Source: Mesorhizobium amorphae
GTDB lineage: Bacteria > Pseudomonadota > Alphaproteobacteria > Rhizobiales > Rhizobiaceae
DNA length: 64,000 nt
Assembly (NCBI GenBank): GCA_003240775.1
Contig: QFNI01000002.1
Span: 62,001 to 126,000 of the forward strand
Direction: 5' to 3'
Position 1 is the first letter of the stretch. Each line of letters opens with the position of its first letter. Positions 29,110 through 38,024 of the stretch are shown in pieces. The notes below the pieces were generated by a model. It had not been told where the DNA came from and did not search any database. It worked only from the letters and a program-made list of their open reading frames with translations. A program made the position numbers and the translations under genes.

Positions 29110-29147
29110 CCCGGCGCACATCCTCTCCGCGTAAGGCAGTTCTCCCC

Positions 29148-30251
29148 ATGGGTTTCCAATGCGGCATCGTCGGGCTGCCGAATGTCGGCAAGTCGACGCT
29201 CTTCAACGCGCTGACGCGCACGGCCGCCGCGCAGGCCGCGAACTATCCGTTCTGCACCATCGAGCCGAACACGGGCGAGGTCGCCGTGCCCGACAAGCGG
29301 CTCGACACCATAGCCGGCATCGCCAAGTCCAAAGAGATCGTGCCGACGCGCATCTCTTTCGTGGACATTGCGGGCCTCGTGCGCGGGGCTTCCAAGGGCG
29401 AAGGCCTGGGCAACCAGTTTCTGGCCAACATCCGCGAAGTGGACGCCGTGGTGCACGTGCTGCGCTGCTTCGAGGACGACGACATCACCCATGTCGAAAA
29501 CCGCATCGACCCGGTGGCCGACGCCGACACGGTGGAAACCGAGCTGATGCTGTCCGACCTCGACAGCCTTGAGCGGCGGGTGGTGCAGGTGCGCAAGCGC
29601 GCGGCCTCGAAGGACAAGGAATCGATCGCGGTGCTTCCCGTGATGGAACAGGCGATCGGCCTGCTCCAGGACGGCCGGCCGGTTCGCGTGATGCTCAAGG
29701 ACATCGCGGCCGAGGACCTGCCGACGCTGAAGGGACTGAACCTCCTGACCTCGAAGCCCGTGCTCTATGTGTGCAACGTGGCCGAGGGCGATGCGGCGAC
29801 CGGCAACGCCCACACCCAGGCCGTGGCCAAGATGGCGGAAGCACAAGGTGCCGGCACGGTGGTCATCTCGGCGGCCATCGAGGCCGAGGTGGCGCAGCTG
29901 CCGCCCGAGGACGCCAAGGATTTCCTGTCCGATCTCGGCCTCGAGGAGCCCGGCCTCGACCGGCTGATCCGCGAAGGCTATGCGCTTTTGAACCTGATCA
30001 CCTATTTCACCGCCGGCCCCAAGGAGACGCGCGCCTGGACCGTGCGGCGCGGCGCCAAGGCGCCGGAGGCCGCGGGCGTGATCCACACTGATTTCGAGCG
30101 CGGCTTCATCCGCGCGCAGACCATCGCCTTCAAGGATTTTTCCGATCTGGGCGGCGAAGTGGCCGCGCGCGAGGCGGGCAAGGCGCGCGACGAAGGCAAG
30201 GAATATGTGGTGCAGGACGGCGACGTGATGCTGTTCAAATTCAATGTCTGA
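29148..30251 (+). CDS. ychF: Redox-regulated ATPase YchF/OLA1
   Basis: P-loop protein of the Obg class that hydrolyses ATP rather than GTP and binds ribosomes. It has 367 residues. G1 is GIVGLPNVGKSTLFNAL; the switch region is FCTIEPNTGEV; G3 is FVDIAGLVRGASKGEGLGNQFL; the base-specificity motif is NVAEGD in place of NKxD, as expected for an ATPase; the C-terminal TGS domain contains AWTVRRGAKAPEAAGVIH and DFERGFIRAQTI. Two MaoC genes follow, the first starting 8 bp inside ychF. Confidence 0.96.
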   Translation: MGFQCGIVGLPNVGKSTLFNALTRTAAAQAANYPFCTIEPNTGEVAVPDKRLDTIAGIAKSKEIVPTRISFVDIAGLVRGASKGEGLGNQFLANIREVDAVVHVLRCFEDDDITHVENRIDPVADADTVETELMLSDLDSLERRVVQVRKRAASKDKESIAVLPVMEQAIGLLQDGRPVRVMLKDIAAEDLPTLKGLNLLTSKPVLYVCNVAEGDAATGNAHTQAVAKMAEAQGAGTVVISAAIEAEVAQLPPEDAKDFLSDLGLEEPGLDRLIREGYALLNLITYFTAGPKETRAWTVRRGAKAPEAAGVIHTDFERGFIRAQTIAFKDFSDLGGEVAAREAGKARDEGKEYVVQDGDVMLFKFNV

Positions 30252-30723
30252 TCCCCACCCCAAACGCTGGGCTTTCGAGGATTTCGAGATCGGTCTGTCC
30301 ATCGATCTGGGCGAGCGCACGGTGACGGCCGACGAGATCGTCGAATTCGCGCGCGAGTTCGACCCTCAGCCCATGCATCTTGAGGTCGAGGCAGGCCGAG
30401 ATAGCCTGCTGGGCGGGCTCGCGGCATCCGGCTGGCACACCTGCGCGATCTTCATGCGGATGATGTGTGACGGGTTCTTGAACGACTCCACCTCGCAGGG
30501 CGCTCCGGGGCTCGACTTCGTGCGCTGGAAGCGGCCGGTGCTCGCGGGCGACACGCTGTCGGGCCGCTCCACGGTGCTCGACCGGCGCTTGTCGAAGTCG
30601 CGTCTGGGCCTCGGCCTCGTCTCGGTCGGCCACGAGGTGCGCAACGGGCGGGGCGAGGTGGTGATGGAACTGCAGAACACGGCGATGTTCGCCACTCGCG
30701 AAGCCTTCGAGGGCCGCGCATGA
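30244..30723 (+). CDS. MaoC-like (hot-dog fold) dehydratase, first copy
   Basis: A 159-residue R-hydratase-like hot-dog protein. The hydratase-2 motif region FAREFDPQPMHLEVEAGRDS has Asp and His in the expected catalytic positions, and LLGGLAASGWHTCAIFMRMM forms the central helix. Substrate is unknown; relatives hydrate enoyl-CoA. It starts inside ychF (8-bp overlap) and overlaps the second MaoC gene as ATGA, so all three are translated from one mRNA. Confidence 0.88.
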   Translation: MSDPHPKRWAFEDFEIGLSIDLGERTVTADEIVEFAREFDPQPMHLEVEAGRDSLLGGLAASGWHTCAIFMRMMCDGFLNDSTSQGAPGLDFVRWKRPVLAGDTLSGRSTVLDRRLSKSRLGLGLVSVGHEVRNGRGEVVMELQNTAMFATREAFEGRA

Positions 30724-31181
30724 CGCTCGACGAGTATCTCGGCACCGGCGTCACGGTCGATCTCGGCGCGCACACGTTCGAGGCCGACGCCATCAAGGCG
30801 TTTGCGGCGAAGTTCGACCCGCAACCCTTTCATCTCGACGAGGAGCAGGCCAAGCGCTCCGTGCTCGGCGGCCTCTGCGCCTCGGGCTGGCACACCGCAT
30901 CCGTGTGGATGAAGCTGAACGTGGCGACCCCCACCACGATCCGTGCCTGGGACGGCCCAGGACCGGAGCCAGTGTTCGGCCCCTCTCCTGGCTTCCAGAA
31001 CATGCGGTGGCCAAAGCCCATCTACGCGGGCGACACCGTGCGTTACACGCGCACGGTGCTCGGCCACCGCCGCATGGCGTCTAAGCCCGGTTGGCGCATC
31101 GTCACGCTCAAGGCGGACGCGCGAAACAGGAACGGCGACCTCGTGATGGAATTCGAAAGCGCTGTCCTCCTGAAAGGTTAG
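30720..31181 (+). CDS. MaoC-like (hot-dog fold) dehydratase, second copy
   Basis: A 153-residue paralogue of the gene just upstream, sharing FAAKFDPQPFHLDEEQAKRS and VLGGLCASGWHTASVWMKL. The tandem pair could make a heterodimer or two-domain-like hydratase, as occurs in this fold; that is inference. Translation is coupled by a 4-bp ATGA overlap. No further gene follows on this strand. Confidence 0.88.
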   Translation: MTLDEYLGTGVTVDLGAHTFEADAIKAFAAKFDPQPFHLDEEQAKRSVLGGLCASGWHTASVWMKLNVATPTTIRAWDGPGPEPVFGPSPGFQNMRWPKPIYAGDTVRYTRTVLGHRRMASKPGWRIVTLKADARNRNGDLVMEFESAVLLKG

Positions 31182-31233
31182 CGTCCTCGGATTTCGAGCG
31201 GGCGAACCTGCTCCCACATTTCCGTGACAGCCT

Positions 31234-31413
31234 CTAGGCCGCCCGCTCCGGCTCGATCCGCGAGCGGATGGCCTCCAGCGTGCTTTCGCGCACTTCCTGG
31301 CCGTGCGTTTCGCGCAGGTGGGCGGCCGCGCGACGCATGATCTCGGCTTCCTCCTCATGGCGCGTGTGCCATTCGCAGCCCGGCACCAGCGCACCGCATT
31401 CGAACTGTTTCAT
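31234..31413 (-). CDS. DUF1059 small protein
   Basis: A 59-residue frame with an excellent ribosome-binding site (GAGGAGGATCCG before the ATG), reading MKQFECGALVPGCEWHTRHE and ending with an Arg/Glu-rich helix. The arrangement of a Cys near residue 6, PGCEWHTRH and a helix with HLRETHG matches DUF1059, a small zinc-finger-like family of unknown function. It lies 70 bp downstream of hemF on the same strand. Confidence 0.82.
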   Translation of the reverse strand: MKQFECGALVPGCEWHTRHEEEAEIMRRAAAHLRETHGQEVRESTLEAIRSRIEPERAA

Positions 31414-31483
31414 CGGATCCTCCTCATGGCCGCCGCTTCCTCTGCGGCACTTGTCAACGCATCACGAAGGCTGCGCGTTGCCT

Positions 31484-32386
31484 TCACGAGAACCGCACGA
31501 GCGGAGGCAGGCTCGACAGGATCGCAGGCACATAACCTCCGGTCTTCAGGCCGAAGATCGTGCCGCGGTCGTAGAGAAGGTTGAATTCCACGTATCGGCC
31601 GCGCCGAAAAAGCTGCTCGTCCCGCTGTGCTTGCGTCCAGGCCAGCGGCTGGTTGCGGCGAACGATCATGGGATACGCCACGGCAAAGGCACGACCCACA
31701 TCCTGCACGAAGGCGAAGTCCGCTTCCCAGCCGCCCTTCTCTTCGGGCGAGTGCTGCCAGTCGAAGAAGATGCCGCCAACACCGCGCGGCTCGTCGCGGT
31801 GCGGAAGATAGAAATAGTCGTCGCACCAGTCTTTCACGCGGTCGTAGTCCACCACCGCCCCGTGGTTCGCGCAGGCGAAGCGCATGGCCTTGTGGAAGGC
31901 CTGGGTGTCCTCGTGCTCCTGGGTGCGGCGCTCGTCGAGAACGGGGGTCAGGTCCGCGCCGCCGCCGAACCACCAGCGCGAGGTCACCACCATGCGCGTG
32001 TTCATGTGCACGGTCGGCACATTGGGGTTGAGTGGATGCGCAATCAGCGAGATGCCGCTTGCCCAGAAGCGCGGGTCTTCTTCTGCGCCCGGCATGTTCT
32101 TGCGGAACTCGGGCGAGAATTCGCCGTGCACCGTGGAGGTGTGCACCCCCACTTTCTCGAACACGCGGCCGTGCATGACGGACATCACCCCGCCCCCGCC
32201 CTGGCCTTCCTCGCGTGCCCAAGGCGTGCGCTCGAAGCGGGCGGGCTCACCATCGGTCGCTTCCCGCTCGATCACCTCGAATTCCGCGCAGATGCGGTCG
32301 CGCAAGCTCTGGAACCAGCTTTCCGCGCGTGCCTGCCGCTCGGCGATGTCATCAGGCAGTCCGGCCGGGATTTCAGGACGTTGCAT
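31484..32386 (-). CDS. hemF: Oxygen-dependent coproporphyrinogen-III oxidase
   Basis: Aerobic haem-synthesis enzyme converting coproporphyrinogen III to protoporphyrinogen IX with O2. It has 300 residues. Signatures include REEGQGGGGVMSVMHGRVFE, NPNVPTVHMNTRM, WWFGGGADLTP, the YDRVKDWCDDYFYLPHR helix, RGVGGIFFD and the terminal RGTIFGLKTGGYVPAILSSL. The ATG at 32386 has no clear Shine-Dalgarno. An oxygen-dependent enzyme agrees with the cytochrome bc1 genes in the window in suggesting aerobic respiration. Confidence 0.97.
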   Translation of the reverse strand: MQRPEIPAGLPDDIAERQARAESWFQSLRDRICAEFEVIEREATDGEPARFERTPWAREEGQGGGGVMSVMHGRVFEKVGVHTSTVHGEFSPEFRKNMPGAEEDPRFWASGISLIAHPLNPNVPTVHMNTRMVVTSRWWFGGGADLTPVLDERRTQEHEDTQAFHKAMRFACANHGAVVDYDRVKDWCDDYFYLPHRDEPRGVGGIFFDWQHSPEEKGGWEADFAFVQDVGRAFAVAYPMIVRRNQPLAWTQAQRDEQLFRRGRYVEFNLLYDRGTIFGLKTGGYVPAILSSLPPLVRFS

Positions 32387-32501
32387 GGAGGATTTGACTC
32401 ATTTTACGCAGAACCGATCCCCACATCCTTCGCATGGCGGGAACCCGCGGCAAAGCCCCGGCGCGAGGACCGGAAGATGGCTGCGAGCTACCGCATCCCC
32501 T

Positions 32502-33011
32502 TCACGCTGGGCCGTTTGGGGGTGGCAGGCCGACTTGGCGCATCGCTTCGCCCGCGCCCATCGCAGCCGACATCGCAAGGTTCAGGCTGCGCCCTCCGCC
32601 CGGCATGGGGATCGTGACCCGCGCATCGGCTGCATCGTGGACGGCGTCCGTTACCCCAGCCGATTCGCGGCCGAACAGCAGGACGTCGTTCGCATGGAAG
32701 GTGAGACGCGTATAGGAAAGCGCTGTTTTCGTGGTGAAGAGGACGAGCCTGCGCCGCTCTCCTACCCGCCAGTTTTCGAATGCCGCCCAATCCACGTGGC
32801 GGACGAGCGCCGCCATCGCGAGTTAATCCATGCCGGCTCGCTTGAGGTTGCGATCGGAGAGGTCGAAGCCCGCCGGCTCGATCACGTGCACCGCGACGCC
32901 GAGACACGCGCCTAGCCGCAGGATCGCGCCGGTGTTGCCGGCGATGTCGGGCTGGAAGAGCGCGAGCGCGAGGCCATTGCCCTCCTGTCTGTCACCGCTT
33001 GCCCTTTCCAT
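32502..33011 (-). pseudogene. trmL: tRNA 2'-O-methyltransferase TrmL, interrupted by an in-frame stop
   Basis: TrmL is a SPOUT enzyme that methylates the 2'-hydroxyl of the wobble base in tRNA-Leu. The gene starts at the ATG at 33011 with GGAGG, reads LALFQPDIAGNTGAILRLGA and RNLKRAGMD, then meets a TAA at 32825-32823. The same frame continues at once (LAMAALVRHVDWAAFENW) through the SAM-knot motifs LFGRESAG and GGRSLNLAMSAAMGAGEA to a normal end. Homologues have Tyr at the stop position (GMDY), so a single change of TAC/TAT to TAA explains it. No frameshift is involved. The downstream half has its own ATG (32816) but no good ribosome-binding site. A sequencing error cannot be excluded. Confidence 0.85.
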
Positions 33012-33147
33012 CCGCCCTCCCCGATCCTATCTCTGCCGCAACAGGCGCCGGTCGGTTTATCTCCGGCCCCCGCCTTCCTGCCAGCCCTCTGACCGACGCC
33101 GTGAGCGGGCAGCTCATCGACCGACGCCCCGCTTCGAGACCTCACGC

Positions 33148-35028
33148 ATGTTCCGCTGGCCCCCGCTTTTCCGATGGTTCGAATCCCGCCTGGACCCTTT
33201 CCCGGCGGAGGAGCCCGTCGAGCCGCCGAAGACGCTCGTTGCCTTCTGCATGTTCTACACGCGCGGCGCATGGCCCTATATCGCGGTCAGCGCGGCTCTC
33301 ACCTCGATCATCGCCATGGCCGAGGTCTGGCTGTTCGGTTTCATGGGGAGCGTGGTCGACTGGCTCTCGGTGCAGAACCGGGAGACGTTCCTGCAGAACG
33401 AGGGCTGGAAGCTTGCCTGGATGGGCTTTGCCATCCTGGTAGCCCTGCCGCTTCTCGTTTTCCTCAACGCGATGCTCACCCATCAGACGCTGATGGGCAA
33501 CTATCCCATGCGCATCCGCTGGCAGGTGCATCGCTACCTGCTCAAGCAGTCCATGACGTTCTACCAGGACGAATTCGCCGGACGCGTCGCGACCAAGCTG
33601 ATGCAGACCGCGCTCGCCGTGCGCGAATGCGTGATCAAGCTGATCGACGTCTTGAACTATGTGGTGGTCTATTTCGTCGGCGCGCTCCTGATCGTGGGCT
33701 CGTCCGACTGGCGACTGGCCCTGCCCTTCGTCGGCTGGCTCGCGGCCTATGCGCTTCTGCTGCGCTTCTACATTCCCAAGCTCGGCGTGGTGGGCGAGGC
33801 ACAGGCCGACGCGCGCTCGACCATGACGGGCCGTGTGGTCGATTCCTATACCAACATTCAGACCGTGAAGCTGTTCAGCCACGCCCAGCGCGAGTCGAGC
33901 TATGCCAAGGAAGGCATGGCGGGCTTCCTGGACACGGTCTACCGCTCCATGCGGCTCGTCAGCCGGCTCTACGGCACGCTCTATTTCCTGAACGCCCTGC
34001 TGCTGGCCTCGGTCGGTGCTCTCGCCATCACGCTCTGGCTGGAGCAGGCCGTGTCGATCGGCGCGGTGGCCGTGGCTCTCGGCATCGTGCTCCGCCTCTG
34101 GGGCATGTCGCAGTGGATCATGTGGGAGATGTCGGGCCTGTTCGAGAATGTCGGCACCGTGCAGGACGGCATCACCTCGATCTCCATGCCGCGTCTGGTG
34201 GAAGACAAGCCCGATGCCAAGCGTTTGGTGGTGACGGCCGGCCAGATCGATTTCGACCGCGTCGGCTTCCGCTACGGGCCGGAAAAGAGCGTGATCGGCA
34301 ATCTCTCCCTTACCATCCGCCCCGGCGAGAAGGTGGGCGTGGTCGGCCGCTCGGGCGCCGGCAAATCCACGCTCGTCAACCTGCTTCTGCGCTTCTACGA
34401 CATCGACTCCGGCCAAATCCGCATCGATGGGCAGGACATCGCGGCAGTCGATCAGGATTCGCTGCGCGAGCATATCGGCGTGGTCACACAGGATACCTCC
34501 CTCCTCCACCGCTCGGTTGCCGAGAACATCCTCTATGGCCGCCCCGATGCGAGCGAGGAGATGGTGCTCGAAGCGGCCCGGCGCGCCGAGGCGGTGGATT
34601 TCATTGCGACCCTGTCCGACCTCGAAGGCCGTCGCGGCTTCGATGCACATGTGGGCGAGCGCGGTGTGAAGCTTTCGGGCGGCCAGCGCCAACGCATCGC
34701 CATCGCCCGCGTGATGCTGAAAGACGCGCCGATCCTCATTCTGGACGAGGCGACATCCGCGCTCGACTCCGAGGTGGAAGCCGCGATCCAGGAAAACCTC
34801 TATCGCCTGATGGAAGGCAAGACGGTGATCGCCATCGCTCACCGCCTGTCCACCATCGCCGCCATGGACCGGCTGGTGGTGATGGACCGCGGACGCATCG
34901 TGGAACAGGGCACGCATGACGAGCTGGTCGCGACCGGCGGGCTCTACGCCCAGCTCTGGGCTCGGCAGTCCGGCGGCTTCCTGATGCACGATGTCCCAGA
35001 AGGCGAGCGGGAGGAAGCGGCCGAGTGA
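33148..35028 (+). CDS. ABC exporter half-transporter, first subunit
   Basis: A 626-residue exporter-type ABC half-transporter: about six membrane segments (residues 35-340) fused to an ATPase. The ATPase has Walker A VGRSGAGKST, the Q loop GVVTQDTSLLHRSV, signature LSGGQRQR, Walker B ILILDEATSALDSE and the switch His in AIAHRLSTIA. All catalytic residues are present. It overlaps a second half-transporter by 4 bp, so the two probably form a heterodimer. Substrate unknown; relatives include multidrug and lipid exporters. The ATG at 33148 has a weak ribosome-binding site; the gene is divergent from trmL. Confidence 0.92.
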   Translation: MFRWPPLFRWFESRLDPFPAEEPVEPPKTLVAFCMFYTRGAWPYIAVSAALTSIIAMAEVWLFGFMGSVVDWLSVQNRETFLQNEGWKLAWMGFAILVALPLLVFLNAMLTHQTLMGNYPMRIRWQVHRYLLKQSMTFYQDEFAGRVATKLMQTALAVRECVIKLIDVLNYVVVYFVGALLIVGSSDWRLALPFVGWLAAYALLLRFYIPKLGVVGEAQADARSTMTGRVVDSYTNIQTVKLFSHAQRESSYAKEGMAGFLDTVYRSMRLVSRLYGTLYFLNALLLASVGALAITLWLEQAVSIGAVAVALGIVLRLWGMSQWIMWEMSGLFENVGTVQDGITSISMPRLVEDKPDAKRLVVTAGQIDFDRVGFRYGPEKSVIGNLSLTIRPGEKVGVVGRSGAGKSTLVNLLLRFYDIDSGQIRIDGQDIAAVDQDSLREHIGVVTQDTSLLHRSVAENILYGRPDASEEMVLEAARRAEAVDFIATLSDLEGRRGFDAHVGERGVKLSGGQRQRIAIARVMLKDAPILILDEATSALDSEVEAAIQENLYRLMEGKTVIAIAHRLSTIAAMDRLVVMDRGRIVEQGTHDELVATGGLYAQLWARQSGGFLMHDVPEGEREEAAE

Positions 35029-36914
35029 GCGCACCCGACAGCGCGCAAGGGCGCAAGACGGTCGCCGACCGCGTTTTCGGCCCTGTTGAGCGCTGGGTCG
35101 ACCCCTTTCACGACACCCCACGCGAGGTGCTGCCCAAAAGCGCCACCTCCTTCATCCTCTTCTTCGCCACCCAGGCCAAGGCGCCGTTCGCGCTGCTGCT
35201 TGTCGTGGGCGGGCTGGCGGGTGCGGTTGATGCTGCGCTCTACTGGTCGGTGGGCTGGCTGATCGACCTTCTCGACCGCTCCTCGCCTGCAACGCTCCTT
35301 ACGGACCACTGGCCCGAGTTGCTCGCGCTGTTCGGCCTGATCGTCGGGGTGCGCACGCTGGTGATGTTTGCCTCAGCGCTCGTGGAGCAGCAGGTGGTGG
35401 TGCCCGCCTTCTACAACATGGTGCGCTGGCAATCCTTTCGCCGTGTGATCGAGCAGCCTTACTCCTTCTATCAAAACGATTTCGCGGGCCGCATCGCGAC
35501 CAAGGTGACCCAGGCCGGCGAGGCCGTGGGCGATTTTATCGTCAACATCCTCCAGACGATGTGGTCCTTCCTCACCTTCGTGTTTCTCACCTTCTCGATC
35601 CTGGTCACGCTCGATCCGCTGATGGGGATTGTGGTCGGCCTGTGGTTCGCGGGCTACATGCTGATCGTGCGCTTCCTGCTGCCGCGGATGCGCAAGGCCA
35701 GTCGCGAGACGGCCGACCAGCGCTCGATCTTCAACGGGCGCATCGTGGACAGCTTCACGAACATCCTGGCCGTGAAGCTATTCGACAGCGGTCGGCGCGA
35801 GCACGCCTATGTGCGGGAGGGCTTCGACAATTTCCTGCATGCCCAACGCGGCCTCACCCGCTCGATCACCACCGTCCGCACGGCGGTTGCAGCGCTGAAC
35901 GGGCTGATGATGGGGGGCGTGGCAGCCATCGCCATCCATCAGTGGATGCAGGGCGGCATCTCCTCGGGCGCGATCGCGGCGGCACTCGGCCTCGTCTTCC
36001 GGCTCAACCAGATGTCGGGCTGGATGATGTTCAACATCAACGGCCTGATCCGCAACTACGGCACAATCCAGGATGCCATCCGCACGATCTCGGTTGAGCC
36101 CGCGATCCGCGACCGCGAAGACGCGGTGGAAAGCCCGCGCGTGAAGGGCGACATCCGTTTCGAGGACGTGTCGTTCCACTACGGCAAGGGCTCGGGCGTC
36201 ATCGACAACCTCAACCTCCACATCCGCCCCGGCGAGCGGGTGGGCTTGGTGGGGGCTTCGGGCGCCGGCAAGACCACGATCCTCAACCTCCTGCTGCGTC
36301 TGTTCGACGTGGAGAAGGGACGCATCCTGCTCGATGGGCGCGACATCCGCGATTTCACCCAGGGCTCGCTGCGCGCACAGTTCGGCGTTGTCAGCCAGGA
36401 GGCGATGCTGATGCATCGCTCGATTCGCGAAAACATCGCCTATGGTCGCCCCGAGGCGACTGAGGCTGATATTCTCGAAGCCTCCGAGCAGGCAGCCGCC
36501 CACGCCTTCATCGAAGGCGTGTCCGACCCCGCAGGCCGCCGCGGCTACGACGCTCAGGTGGGCGAGCGCGGCATCAAGCTTTCGGGCGGTCAGCGCCAAC
36601 GCGTCGCCATCGCCCGCATGATCCTCAAGGACGCGCCGATTCTCGTGCTGGACGAGGCGACCTCAGCGCTCGATTCGGAGGTGGAGGCCGCGATCCAGGA
36701 CAACCTCTTCCGGCTGATGGAGGGCAAAACCGTGCTTGCCATCGCGCACCGCCTTTCCACCATCGCAACGCTCGACCGACTGGTGGTGCTCGACAAGGGC
36801 GTGGTGGTCGAGGAAGGCACGCACGACGCACTGATCGCGCGCAACGGGCTTTATGCCAGGCTGTGGAAGCGCCAGTCGGGCGGCTTCCTGCCGGAAACGC
36901 TGGCTGCGGAGTGA
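35025..36914 (+). CDS. ABC exporter half-transporter, second subunit
   Basis: A 629-residue partner of the preceding gene with the same plan: membrane domain (about residues 45-345) and ATPase with Walker A VGASGAGKTT, Q loop VVSQEAMLMHRS, signature LSGGQRQR, Walker B ILVLDEATSALDSE and switch AIAHRLSTIA. Neither subunit shows a degenerate catalytic site, unlike many heterodimeric exporters. The GTG start overlaps the upstream TGA. A small DUF6665-type gene follows 4 bp later. Confidence 0.92.
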   Translation: MSAPDSAQGRKTVADRVFGPVERWVDPFHDTPREVLPKSATSFILFFATQAKAPFALLLVVGGLAGAVDAALYWSVGWLIDLLDRSSPATLLTDHWPELLALFGLIVGVRTLVMFASALVEQQVVVPAFYNMVRWQSFRRVIEQPYSFYQNDFAGRIATKVTQAGEAVGDFIVNILQTMWSFLTFVFLTFSILVTLDPLMGIVVGLWFAGYMLIVRFLLPRMRKASRETADQRSIFNGRIVDSFTNILAVKLFDSGRREHAYVREGFDNFLHAQRGLTRSITTVRTAVAALNGLMMGGVAAIAIHQWMQGGISSGAIAAALGLVFRLNQMSGWMMFNINGLIRNYGTIQDAIRTISVEPAIRDREDAVESPRVKGDIRFEDVSFHYGKGSGVIDNLNLHIRPGERVGLVGASGAGKTTILNLLLRLFDVEKGRILLDGRDIRDFTQGSLRAQFGVVSQEAMLMHRSIRENIAYGRPEATEADILEASEQAAAHAFIEGVSDPAGRRGYDAQVGERGIKLSGGQRQRVAIARMILKDAPILVLDEATSALDSEVEAAIQDNLFRLMEGKTVLAIAHRLSTIATLDRLVVLDKGVVVEEGTHDALIARNGLYARLWKRQSGGFLPETLAAE

Positions 36915-36918
36915 GTTG

Positions 36919-37230
36919 TTGAGCGTTCGCCCACCGACCATCTTCTCGCAGCTCGATCCCCGCCAGTCGGCGCTCGATGCGCTCGGCCACGAGATCCAGG
37001 GCGAGAAGGCCTCCTCGCTCGGCCGTGCCGGCCGGCTCGTGGAGGAAAGCCTGCTGCGTCTCGAAGAGAATCGAGAGGCGGCACGACGCGAAGAGTTGCT
37101 GCGAGATGCGGCACGCGCAGTCTATGCTTATTTCATCCAGCGCGAGCTGTGCGGCTTTCGCAGGCATCAAGACGTGATCCGCGAATACGCCATTCCACCT
37201 GCGGTTCTCGCGCGGTTGGGCGCAAGCTGA
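36919..37230 (+). CDS. DUF6665-type small protein
   Basis: A 103-residue helical protein. The C-terminal half, AVYAYFIQRELCGFRRHQDV and IREYAIPPAVLARLGAS, resembles a Hyphomicrobiales-specific family listed as DUF6665, with no known role; that family name is from memory. The start is a TTG at 36919 (or 36916) with GGAG 7-8 bp upstream, immediately after the ABC exporter, implying cotranscription. There is no ATG in the N-terminal part. Confidence 0.65.
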   Translation: MSVRPPTIFSQLDPRQSALDALGHEIQGEKASSLGRAGRLVEESLLRLEENREAARREELLRDAARAVYAYFIQRELCGFRRHQDVIREYAIPPAVLARLGAS

Positions 37231-37292
37231 CGCTGTCCACATGAGGCTGTGCAACGCGGCGCGACAAACTGCCCGCGCCCCTTCCGCCCGTC

Positions 37293-37321
37293 TGGACAAG
37301 ACTTTCGGCCAAGCCTAGAAA
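37293..37321 (+). promoter_or_regulatory. Candidate promoter of the bc1 operon
   Basis: TGGACA (37293-37298), 17 bp, TAGAAA (37316-37321) in the 214-bp gap before the Rieske gene; the leader would be about 115 nt. It is the best match in this gap. Confidence 0.45.
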
Positions 37322-37444
37322 ATGCCGCAAACCGCCGGTCTTGCCGGGGGCGGAGCCGTTCGCGCGACCCTCTCCCCAATCCCGGAAAGCCGCAAGCATC
37401 CGCCCTGCCCTTCAGGAACGGATGTCGGGGAGAAGGAACAGCTT

Positions 37445-38008
37445 TTGAGCACGCATGACGTTTCCGAGCCCACGCGGCGCGATTTTCTTTATGTCGCAAC
37501 GGGTGCTGCGGCAGCCGTCGGCGCCGTGGGTCTCGCCTGGCCCTTCATCGACCAGATGCGCCCGGACGCTTCCACGCTGGCGCTCGCCACCGTCGACGTC
37601 GATGTCTCCACCCTCGAGCCCGGTATGTCCTTGACCGCCAAGTGGCGCGGCAAGCCGATTTTCATCCGCAACCGCACGCCCCAGGAAGTCGAGGAAGCCA
37701 ACGCCGTGCCGCTGGCCGACCTCAAGGACCCGCTCGCGCGCAACGACAACGTGCCCGCCGACGCGCAGGCGACCGACATCCTGCGCTCTGCCGGCGAAGG
37801 CAAGGAGAACTGGATCGTGATGGTCGGCTCGTGCACCCATCTGGGCTGCGTGCCGCTCGGCCAGGCCGGTGACTTCGGCGGCTGGTTCTGCCCATGCCAC
37901 GGCTCGCACTACGACACGGCCGGCCGCATCCGGCTCGGGCCGGCGCCGCAGAACCTGGCGGTGCCCACCTTCGCATTTCTTACCGACACCCAGATCCGCA
38001 TCGGCTGA
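37445..38008 (+). CDS. petA: Ubiquinol-cytochrome c reductase Rieske iron-sulfur subunit
   Basis: The [2Fe-2S] subunit of cytochrome bc1, moving electrons from ubiquinol to cytochrome c1. It has 187 residues. A twin-arginine-type N-terminus (PTRRDFLYVATGAAAAVGAV) gives Tat export and a single membrane anchor. The cluster ligands are CTHLGC and CPCHGS. The start is taken as TTG at 37445, after AAGGAA at 6 bp, giving the usual short N-terminus; an open frame extends upstream without support. First gene of petABC. Confidence 0.96.
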   Translation: MSTHDVSEPTRRDFLYVATGAAAAVGAVGLAWPFIDQMRPDASTLALATVDVDVSTLEPGMSLTAKWRGKPIFIRNRTPQEVEEANAVPLADLKDPLARNDNVPADAQATDILRSAGEGKENWIVMVGSCTHLGCVPLGQAGDFGGWFCPCHGSHYDTAGRIRLGPAPQNLAVPTFAFLTDTQIRIG

Positions 38009-38024
38009 CCAGAGGGAACATCCC

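Noticed and set aside
26099..29221. Apparent 1,040-residue frame joining DUF2254 to sequence antisense to rplY, pth and ychF
   Set aside because: Only the part from 27388 down carries conserved DUF2254 sequence and a ribosome-binding site; the rest is antisense to three certain genes.
33173..33191. T-loop-like GGTTCGAATCCCGCC
   Set aside because: It looks like the T arm of a tRNA but lies within the ABC exporter coding sequence (codes WFESRL) and no D arm or anticodon arm is present around it.
33148..36914. Bacteriocin or defence exporter
   Set aside because: No leader peptidase domain, precursor peptide or maturation gene is nearby; only a generic heterodimeric exporter can be claimed.
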